This document shows, piece after piece, positions 9,012 to 16,047 of a DNA stretch of 64,000 nt. The notes beneath the pieces are model-generated. The model was given only the letters and a program-made list of their open reading frames with translations, was not told the origin of the DNA and searched no databases. Each line of letters opens with the position of its first letter. Within the stretch, counting starts at the first letter, position 1. Made by a program: the position numbers and the translations under genes. Origin of the DNA: Achromobacter insolitus (GTDB lineage Bacteria > Pseudomonadota > Gammaproteobacteria > Burkholderiales > Burkholderiaceae_B); contig NZ_NJIF01000007.1 in NCBI RefSeq assembly GCF_002209555.1, positions 209,188-273,187 of the forward strand. Direction: 5' to 3'.

Positions 9012-9497
9012 CTAGCCCACTTCCTTGTTCTGCTTGATGTCCCAGGCCACCAGGCTTTCGGCGCCCTTGCCGCCCTTGTCGGTCTGCTCCCAGTACTGCT
9101 GCTTGACCTTGGCCGCCTGGAAGGCAAAGTTCACCACCACGCCTTCGGCGCTGCGGTCGCCGGAAATCTGCACCGACGACACCAGCACGTCCTCCAGCGT
9201 GATCTTGGAATACTCGATCTGCTCGCCGCCCGCCTTGCACATGGACAACTCGATCTTGCTGAGATGCTTGCCGCTGGCGCAGTGCTTCATCACGGCCGGC
9301 GCAGCCTTGTCGATCCGCGCCACCACGTGCAGGTCGTTGAAGCTGGCCTTGCCCGCGCCCAGGCCGCCGCCGCTGGCCAGGTTGCCTGGCTGAGTGGCTC
9401 CCCACGAGAAGGACACGATGTCGGTCCAGTCTTTGTGGTTGGCGTCCTTGGATTCGCCATTGGCTCCATCGATTTTCATGAACATGTCCACTGCCAC
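9012..9497 (-). CDS. hcp: T6SS inner tube protein Hcp (TssD)
   Basis: 161 residues. It forms hexameric rings stacked as the inner tube, is exported with the spike and chaperones small effectors. The N-terminus AVDMFMKIDG and the FSWGATQ block are diagnostic, and the size is standard. The start is a GTG at 9497 preceded by GGGAGA at seven bases; an ATG two bases upstream is out of frame. It sits between tssC and tagJ, so a single structural hcp is made with the sheath genes. No C-terminal toxin extension is present. Confidence 0.95.
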   Translation of the reverse strand: MAVDMFMKIDGANGESKDANHKDWTDIVSFSWGATQPGNLASGGGLGAGKASFNDLHVVARIDKAAPAVMKHCASGKHLSKIELSMCKAGGEQIEYSKITLEDVLVSSVQISGDRSAEGVVVNFAFQAAKVKQQYWEQTDKGGKGAESLVAWDIKQNKEVG

Positions 9498-9550
9498 ATC
9501 TGTCTCCCGGAGTTATGGGGCGCGGTCGCACCCCGACTTGTCAGCTCCAC

Positions 9551-11053
9551 TCAGCCTTCGTTCTGTTTGAGCGAGGGCAGCTTGGAAACCAGCCGCAGCG
9601 ACACCGTCAGCCCTTCCAGCTGATAGTGCGGCCGCAAGAAAAATTTGGCGGAGTAATAGCCCGGGTTGTCCTCGATCTCCTGCACCTGCACCTCGGCGGC
9701 GGCCAGCGGCTTGCGCGCCTTGGTTTCCTGGGAAGAGTTCACCGGATCGCCGTCGACGTAATTCATGATCCAGTCGTTCAACCAGCGCTCCATGTCGTCG
9801 CGCTCGCGGAACGAACCGATCTTGTCGCGCACGATGCACTTCAGGTAGTGGGCGAAGCGGCAGCATGCAAACAGGTAGGGCAGGCGCGCGGCGAGCTTGG
9901 CGTTGGCCGAGGCATCAGCCTCGTAATAGTCATGCGGTTTTTGCAGCGACTGCGCGCCGATGAAGGCGGCAAAATCGGAGTTCTTCCGGTGCACCAGCGG
10001 CATGAAACCGTTCTTGGCCAGTTCGGCTTCGCGCCGGTCGCTGATGGCGATCTCGGTCGGACACTTCAGGTCCACGCCACCGTCATCCGTGGGAAAGCTA
10101 TGGCACGGCAGGTTCTCCACGGCGCCGCCCGACTCCACGCCACGGATCGAGGTGCACCAACCGTACAGCTTGAACGAGCGGTTCACGTTGGCCGCCATGG
10201 CATACGCGGAATTGGTCCAGGTGTAGCGATCGTGGTTCGCGCCGTCGGTGTCTTCCTCGAAGTCGAACTCGTCCACAGGATTGGTCCGCGCGCCATAAGG
10301 CAGCCGGGCCAGGAATCGCGGCATCGCCAAACCGATGTAGCGGGAATCTTCCGACTCCCGCAGGCTGCGCCAAGCCGCGTACTCGGTGTTGGTGAATATC
10401 TTGGTCAAGTCGCGCGGGTTGGCGAGCTCCTGCCAGGAATCCATCTGCATCACGTTGGGCGAAGCGCCCGCAATGAAGGGGCAATGCGCAGCCGAAGATA
10501 TCTTGGCAATTTCTCCCAGCAGCTCTACGTCGGGCGGGCTGTGATCGAAGTAATAATCGCCGACCAGGCAGCCGATGGGCTCTCCGCCGAACTGGCCGTA
10601 CTCTTCCTCATACACACGCTTGAAGATGGGGCTCTGATCCCAGCCCACGCCCTTGTGCCGTTTAAGCGTGCGGCCCAGTTCCGCCTTGGACATGCACATC
10701 ACGCGGATCTTCAGGAGTTCGTCGGTTTCTGTGTTGGTGACGAGGTAATGCAGGCCGCGCCACGCCCCCTCCAACTGCTGGAAATCGGGGTGATGCATCA
10801 CGCGATTGATCTGCTCCGACATCTTTCGATCGATCTCGGCGATGATGGCCTGGATGGTGCGATAGGCGTCCGAGGACAGGCCGACGCCGCTGTTCTCCAG
10901 CGCCTGGTGCGCCAGCGTGCGCACGGCATGTTCCACTGCCTCCTGCGCCTGCTCGGTCTTGGGCTTGAATTCCTTCTTCAGCAGGGCGGACAAGTCATCC
11001 GCCTGCAAGGTCTCGACAGCGCGCGCGTCGGCGCGTTTGGCCACTGCGGTCAT
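9551..11053 (-). CDS. tssC: T6SS contractile sheath large subunit TssC
   Basis: 500 residues, the expected length. TssC pairs with TssB to make the cytoplasmic contractile sheath. Family signatures include AIIAEIDRKMSEQINRVMHH, the conserved LEGAWRGLHYLV near residue 95, and DLTKIFTNTEYAAWRSLRES. The C-terminal part with FFLRPHYQLEGLTVSLRLVS is the conserved handshake region. A GGAG precedes the ATG. It starts 31 bp after the end of tssB. Confidence 0.97.
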   Translation of the reverse strand: MTAVAKRADARAVETLQADDLSALLKKEFKPKTEQAQEAVEHAVRTLAHQALENSGVGLSSDAYRTIQAIIAEIDRKMSEQINRVMHHPDFQQLEGAWRGLHYLVTNTETDELLKIRVMCMSKAELGRTLKRHKGVGWDQSPIFKRVYEEEYGQFGGEPIGCLVGDYYFDHSPPDVELLGEIAKISSAAHCPFIAGASPNVMQMDSWQELANPRDLTKIFTNTEYAAWRSLRESEDSRYIGLAMPRFLARLPYGARTNPVDEFDFEEDTDGANHDRYTWTNSAYAMAANVNRSFKLYGWCTSIRGVESGGAVENLPCHSFPTDDGGVDLKCPTEIAISDRREAELAKNGFMPLVHRKNSDFAAFIGAQSLQKPHDYYEADASANAKLAARLPYLFACCRFAHYLKCIVRDKIGSFRERDDMERWLNDWIMNYVDGDPVNSSQETKARKPLAAAEVQVQEIEDNPGYYSAKFFLRPHYQLEGLTVSLRLVSKLPSLKQNEG

Positions 11054-11084
11054 GGCATTCTCCGAAAATCGATTCGAGCGGATA

Positions 11085-11630
11085 TCAGGCGGCCGGATCC
11101 GGGGCGTCGGATGCCCGCGTTTCCTCTTGCGGCTTCGGCGCGGCCGCCAGCGCGTTCATCAGCGCCGGATTCTTGAGCACGCTGCCGATCAGTTCCTCGG
11201 CCCCGGTCTTGCCGTCCATGTAGGTCAGCAGATTGGCCAGCTGTGTGCGCGCGCTGAGCAGTTCATTCAGCGCCCCGACCTTTCTGGCAACGGTGGCGGG
11301 AGAAAAATCGTCGATGCTCTCGAACGTGATATCCACGTTCAGATTGCCTTCGCCGGTCAGCGTGTTGGGTACCTGGAACGCCGCGCGCGGCTGGATGGAG
11401 CGCATGCGTTCATCGAAGTTATCGATATCGATGTCCAGGAATTTGCGCTCGCCCACGTCCGGCTGCGGCGTTTCAGACTTGCCGGCCAGATCCGCCAGCA
11501 CGCCCATCACGAACGGCAGCTGAATCTTGCGCTCCGCGCCATAGATCTCCACGTCGTACTCGATCTGCACCCGCGGCGCGCGGTTTCTTGCGATGAACTT
11601 CTGGCCGCTTCCCTTCAGGCTGGTCGCCAT
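11085..11630 (-). CDS. tssB: T6SS contractile sheath small subunit TssB
   Basis: 181 residues, slightly longer than the common 165-175. Family features are an early RAPRVQIEYDVE strand, KIQLPFVMGVLADLAG and FLDIDIDNFDERM. The C-terminal helix near LLTYMDGKTGAEELI is followed by a short acidic/proline tail. The protein forms protofilaments with TssC, and its N-terminal region is the expected docking site for TagJ, which is encoded three genes downstream. GAGGAG lies seven bases before the ATG. It starts 39 bp after the end of tssA. Confidence 0.96.
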   Translation of the reverse strand: MATSLKGSGQKFIARNRAPRVQIEYDVEIYGAERKIQLPFVMGVLADLAGKSETPQPDVGERKFLDIDIDNFDERMRSIQPRAAFQVPNTLTGEGNLNVDITFESIDDFSPATVARKVGALNELLSARTQLANLLTYMDGKTGAEELIGSVLKNPALMNALAAAPKPQEETRASDAPDPAA

Positions 11631-11669
11631 GGTGTCGTCTCCTCTTGTTGGTGCGGCGGCTGGCCCGCC

Positions 11670-12725
11670 TCAGGGTTCCTGCCGGTTTGCTTCCGCCCGC
11701 GGCAACCACGCCTCGAACTGCTCCAGGCCTTGGGGCGCCAGATTCCTGATGATGTCGTGAAAGCTCATCGGTATGAGCTGCTGGGCGCGGCGGATGAGAT
11801 ATGGCGCTGGATGGCCGGGCTCATTGGCCTCGAAGTACGCGCACACCTTGGACAGCATCGCCACGGCCTCGTCGCGTGACTGGATGGGCAGGTCCTGCCT
11901 GCGCCCCGGTCCGCCCGCCGTTGCAGCGGCCTGCGCGCCCGCTGCGGGCGGGTCTTCCGCCCGCGCTTCGTCCGCGAGGGGTTCCGCGGGCTGTGCAGGG
12001 TACGAGTCCCGCGTCGCGTCCAACACGAGATCCAGGGTGCGCAGCATGGCGGCGTAATCCGGCGTCCACGACGCACCCAGTTTGTCCGTCACGAGCTTCT
12101 GCATGCGCCGCAGCGCTTCGGCGGCGGACTGCAACGCGTGCACATCCGTGTTGCCTTGCGCCCAGGCCTGGCGCAAGCGTTCCACCAGGCGAGGCCGTCC
12201 GCCCGGATAGGCATCGGCATCCTGGCGGCTGCCATCGAGCAAAGCCTCGGTATCGCGTAGGCTCAGTTGTCCGTGCACGCCACTGACCAGGCTGGCCGAG
12301 CGCACGCTGCGCGCGCAGCCTTGCATGTCGCCAAAGGCGGCCAGCGCGTTCATGCGGGGCATGGGGTCGTTTTCGCCGACGCTGTCCAACCGGGGATGCA
12401 CTGGCTCCCAATAGCGCTCCAGGGTGTCCACGGCCAGCGCGAGACCATCGCTGTAGCCTGGCAGGCCGCGGATTTCGGTCCAGGCGGAGGTCAATAGGGC
12501 GATGATGCGCAGATCGCGGGTGCGCTCCAGCAGCGCGCGCGCCAGGCGTTCCACCTCGCGCCAGTCAGGCGGCTGCGCGGCAATGATGGTCGAGCCGAAC
12601 TGCTGTTCGTCGCGGCCCGCCGCGGCTTGCTGCAGCTGCAGGAAGTCGGCGTCGTATTCGAGGTCTTCCCCGCAGGGCAGACGTGAATCGAGTGTATTGA
12701 GGATGTCGGCGAATTCCATAGTCAT
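11670..12725 (-). CDS. tssA: T6SS assembly protein TssA (ImpA_N)
   Basis: 351 residues. TssA organises baseplate docking and sheath polymerisation. The N-terminal ImpA_N domain spans about 10-200, with CGEDLEYDADF and PPDWREVERLARALL near the start. A linker rich in Ala and Pro follows (about 235-275). The C-terminal 70 residues include HPAPYLIRRAQQLIPMSFHDII, the short tail type and not the long one with a VasL-like domain. It is first in the minus operon, facing a 517-bp divergent region. ATG at 12725 is preferred; a GTG at 12728 and an ATG at 12719 are in frame. Confidence 0.92.
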   Translation of the reverse strand: MTMEFADILNTLDSRLPCGEDLEYDADFLQLQQAAAGRDEQQFGSTIIAAQPPDWREVERLARALLERTRDLRIIALLTSAWTEIRGLPGYSDGLALAVDTLERYWEPVHPRLDSVGENDPMPRMNALAAFGDMQGCARSVRSASLVSGVHGQLSLRDTEALLDGSRQDADAYPGGRPRLVERLRQAWAQGNTDVHALQSAAEALRRMQKLVTDKLGASWTPDYAAMLRTLDLVLDATRDSYPAQPAEPLADEARAEDPPAAGAQAAATAGGPGRRQDLPIQSRDEAVAMLSKVCAYFEANEPGHPAPYLIRRAQQLIPMSFHDIIRNLAPQGLEQFEAWLPRAEANRQEP

Positions 12726-12728
12726 CAC

Positions 12729-13245
12729 TTAAATGCCTGCTGGGATGCTGCCTGGATACAACCACTACGCTCCGCGCTGCTTCACGGAAGGGTGAATTCT
12801 AGGCATGTCTTTCCGCATGCAACGGCAACCTAACAACTCCAGATTTTTCTTACAGATAGCTAACACCCGAGTAAACAATTGAACACTTGTCTCCCTGCTG
12901 CATTGATTTTTAGACACAGACCTTACGGAAACGGCCACGACACGGAAGGACTGTTACCGAAGCGTAAAAAACACAAAAGCATGTGATTGCGCTTCTCGCG
13001 CGCTTTGCGCGCTGCCTACAATCGGCGCTCACGCTGGCGGCAGACCGGCGCGCTACAGACTCAGAGACAGAATTCCCCGGTGGCAGGCCCGCTCGTGACG
13101 AGCCTTTGCCCACCCTTTGCAAGCGGCCCCATCGCGTGGCCTTTCATCCCATTGCAGTCATCGCGACGCGCCCTGCGCGCCCGCGCGGAAATCCAAAGCA
13201 GCACACGCAGCAACAGGCGAAGCATTCTCATAAGGAGACGGTGAG
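12729..13245. promoter_or_regulatory. divergent intergenic region between tssA and vgrG
   Basis: 517 bp with no plausible gene. About 12835-12985 is clearly AT-richer than its surroundings and holds A/T runs, so it is the likely site of divergent promoters for the tss operon (minus) and the vgrG module (plus). A TACAAT hexamer at 13017-13022 could be a plus-strand -10, but its -35 is poor. GCATG and CATGC arms separated by eight bases lie at about 12803-12820 and could be an operator half-site pair or chance. AAGGAG at 13232 is the vgrG ribosome binding site. No sigma54 -24/-12 element is convincing. Confidence 0.5.
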
Positions 13246-15633
13246 ATGGACCGCAACGTGCCGAGCGAACGTGTCGTCAAGGCGCATACGCCCCTGCCGC
13301 CCGAGGCTCTGAAGTTCCGCGCCATGCATGGCGCCGAAAGCCTTTCGCAGCTGTTCGAGCTGGAGATCGAATTGGTCTCGGAGTCCTATTCACTGGACAT
13401 GAAATCCCTGCTGGGCAAGCCGCTGACGCTGGAGATCGAAACGGGCGCCGCCAAGCCGCGCTATCTCGGCGGACACATTACGCGCTGCGTGCTGGTGGGC
13501 CGCGAGAACAACACCTCGCGCTACACGATCTACCGCGCCACGGTGCGGCCGTGGCTCTGGTACCTGACCCAGACCTCGGACAACAAGATATTCCAGAACA
13601 AGAACGTGCCCGACGTCATTCGTGAAGTGCTGAAGGACTATGACTACCCCGTCGAGTTCAAGCTGGTGGACAGCTACCGCAACTGGGAATACTGCGTTCA
13701 GTATCAGGAGACCGACTATGCCTTCATCAGCCGCTTGATGGAGCATGAAGGCATCTACTTCTGGTTCAAGCACGATAAAGGCAAGCACACGCTGGTACTC
13801 ACCGACGACATCACGCAGCACGAACCTGTCGCCGGCTACGAGCAGATCCCCTACTACGGGCCCGACCGCATCACCATCCCGCGCGAAGACCATGTCTACA
13901 AGTGGGAAGTGGCCGAACAGATCACGCCCGGCGCATTCGCCACCACCGACTACCACCCGCTCACGCCCGCGGCCAGCCTGGAAGCGCGCCGCAACAATCC
14001 GGGCGCGCATGACCACGGCGACCTGGAGATGTATGAATGGCAAGGCGGCTACACCAACCCCGATGACGCGGAGCATTACACGCGCGTGCGGCTCGAGGAC
14101 CTGCAATGCAGGAAGGAACAAAGCACGGGCGGCTCCAATGCCCGCGGGCTGGCCACGGGACACCTCTTCACGCTGCGCAATCATCCGCGCCAGGCCGAGA
14201 ACCGCGAGTATCTCGTCGTCAGCACCTACTACAGGATCCGTGAAACAGGCTACGCCAGCGGCCAGCCCGATCCGGGAGATTTCGACCTGGAGTTCGTGGT
14301 GCTGCCATCCAGCACGCAATTCCGCGCGCCACGCGTTACCCCCATCCCCCGCACCCATGGCCCGCAGACCGCGACCGTGGTGGGCAAGGAAGGCGAAGAA
14401 ATCTGGACCGACAAGATGGGCCGCGTCAAAGTGCAGTTCCATTGGGACCGCTATGGCAAGAAGGATGAGAACAGCTCGTGCTGGGTGCGGGTTTCCAGCC
14501 CGTGGGCTGGTGGCGGATTTGGCGGCATCCAGCTGCCGCGCGTGCGCGACGAAGTGATCGTCGACTTCATCGGTGGCCAGCCGGACCGCCCCATCGTGAT
14601 CGGTCGTGTCTTCAATGCCAACAATCTGCCGCCTTGGGATCTGCCGGACAACGCCACGCAAAGCGGCTTTCTGAGCCGTTCCAAGAGCGGCACGCCCGCG
14701 ACGGCGAATGCGCTCATGTTCGAAGACAAAAGCGGCAGTGAACGCATCTGGCTGCACGCTGAGCGTGAACTGTGCACCGAAGTGGAAGCCAACGAATTCC
14801 ACTCGACGGACGAAAACCGCACCACCACCATCGGCGATAACGACACCACCAAGATTGGCGGCAACCGCGACATCAAGGTCACCGGTACCGACAATCTGCG
14901 CGTGGAAAAGCGGCGCGACGTCTTCGTCAAGGGACACGAGGAATACACCGTCAAGGCATCTCGCACCGTCAATGTGAAAGACGGCCTGATGGATGAGAAG
15001 TTCGACAACGGCTTGAAGACCACGGTCGCAGCCAAGGGCGAGGAACGCGAGATCACCGGCCTCTTCAAGGAAACGCTGAAGAACGGCGAACAGGTCTACG
15101 TGAACGAGGGCGATTCGCTGCACCACGTGAAGACGGGCGCGCTGACCGAAAAGGCCAAGGGCAAAGTCGAACTGCTTTCGACCGACGCGAACATGGACGT
15201 CAAGGCCAAGACCGCGATGTGGGTGGAATCCGAAACCTCCACCATGGATCTCAAGGCCAAGGGCAAGATAGACATGGAGTCCGTGGGATCCACCGTGCTG
15301 GTCAAAGCGGACGGCAACATAACGTTGAAGACACCCGCCGACGTCGTGATGGACGCGGCCAACGTCAAGGATCTTTCCAAGGAAAGCTGGCTGCAGGCCA
15401 CGCCGTTCTCCATAGGCCTCGCGGTAGCCAAAGCGGAATTCGGCATGCACCGCCTGGCCTTGTTCCGCACGACGGTCATGCTGAACATCTCCTTCACCAA
15501 CTACGCCATGGTCAGCAGCATCGGCCAGATGGTGTCCTACCGCACCACGGGCGCCAGTTATCAGTTCGACGCCGTCGCCGCGGAAAAGGTCGGCCTGGGC
15601 GCGTCGATGGTTGGCCTCTGGAGCATCATCTGA
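13246..15633 (+). CDS. vgrG: T6SS spike protein VgrG (TssI)
   Basis: 795 residues. It has the gp27-like base (about 1-370; contains YQETDYAFISRLMEHEGIYF, a strong VgrG signature), then a gp5-like OB domain (about 375-465; WTDKMGRVKVQFHWDR and WAGGGFGGIQLPRVRDEV). A beta-helical needle (about 500-700) follows with repeated DVKAKT / DLKAKGKI units. The last 85 residues are hydrophobic and unlike standard enzymatic extensions. No peptidase, actin-crosslinking or lysozyme motif is seen. It is the first gene of the plus-strand module; the four following genes probably encode adaptor and tip parts that load on this spike. Confidence 0.96.
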   Translation: MDRNVPSERVVKAHTPLPPEALKFRAMHGAESLSQLFELEIELVSESYSLDMKSLLGKPLTLEIETGAAKPRYLGGHITRCVLVGRENNTSRYTIYRATVRPWLWYLTQTSDNKIFQNKNVPDVIREVLKDYDYPVEFKLVDSYRNWEYCVQYQETDYAFISRLMEHEGIYFWFKHDKGKHTLVLTDDITQHEPVAGYEQIPYYGPDRITIPREDHVYKWEVAEQITPGAFATTDYHPLTPAASLEARRNNPGAHDHGDLEMYEWQGGYTNPDDAEHYTRVRLEDLQCRKEQSTGGSNARGLATGHLFTLRNHPRQAENREYLVVSTYYRIRETGYASGQPDPGDFDLEFVVLPSSTQFRAPRVTPIPRTHGPQTATVVGKEGEEIWTDKMGRVKVQFHWDRYGKKDENSSCWVRVSSPWAGGGFGGIQLPRVRDEVIVDFIGGQPDRPIVIGRVFNANNLPPWDLPDNATQSGFLSRSKSGTPATANALMFEDKSGSERIWLHAERELCTEVEANEFHSTDENRTTTIGDNDTTKIGGNRDIKVTGTDNLRVEKRRDVFVKGHEEYTVKASRTVNVKDGLMDEKFDNGLKTTVAAKGEEREITGLFKETLKNGEQVYVNEGDSLHHVKTGALTEKAKGKVELLSTDANMDVKAKTAMWVESETSTMDLKAKGKIDMESVGSTVLVKADGNITLKTPADVVMDAANVKDLSKESWLQATPFSIGLAVAKAEFGMHRLALFRTTVMLNISFTNYAMVSSIGQMVSYRTTGASYQFDAVAAEKVGLGASMVGLWSII

Positions 15634-15640
15634 GACCCCC

Positions 15641-16045
15641 ATGTCCGACTTCTTCGATGCATGGCCAAGCTGGGCAAAGTGGGTATGGCTGGGCTTGCTG
15701 CTATCCCTGGCGCAGGCAGCGTATATGTTGTGGCGCGAGCGCCAGCGGCGCGCGGCGGGACGCCGGGACGTGCAGCGGCAGGATGCCGTGCGCGCCCACG
15801 GCGTCGCCAGCACGGCGCTCGTGACCGCTGCGCGCGACACGCGGCGCCGCATCGGCGATACGCTCTACTTCATCGTCGAACTGGACCTGGAAGTCGCTGC
15901 AACCAGCGCCACGCCCGCTCTCTCACGCACGCTCAGCGTCCCGCTATCGCCGCTGCACCTTGCCGATTTCAGCGCAGGCAAGACCATCCAGGTGCGCGTC
16001 GATCCGGCAAGCCGTGAAGTCGCCGTGGACCAGGCCACGGGATAG
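15641..16045 (+). CDS. small single-pass membrane protein of the VgrG module
   Basis: 134 residues, ATG at 15641, 7 bp after the vgrG stop. One transmembrane segment lies at about residues 14-32 (WVWLGLLLSLAQAAYMLW), followed by a basic cytoplasmic-looking stretch (RERQRRAAGRR) and a 75-residue soluble beta-type domain ending VRVDPASREVAVD. Function not recognised. It lies between vgrG and the DUF2169 gene, and the next gene starts 2 bp after its stop, so it belongs to the module. Possible roles are an immunity-like or assembly protein; neither is supported by a known domain. Confidence 0.7.
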   Translation: MSDFFDAWPSWAKWVWLGLLLSLAQAAYMLWRERQRRAAGRRDVQRQDAVRAHGVASTALVTAARDTRRRIGDTLYFIVELDLEVAATSATPALSRTLSVPLSPLHLADFSAGKTIQVRVDPASREVAVDQATG

Positions 16046-16047
16046 CC

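Noticed and set aside
13390..15852. 820-residue open frame antisense to vgrG
   Set aside because: It is a mirror of codon bias in GC-rich coding DNA; vgrG on the plus strand has clear family motifs, and this frame has none.
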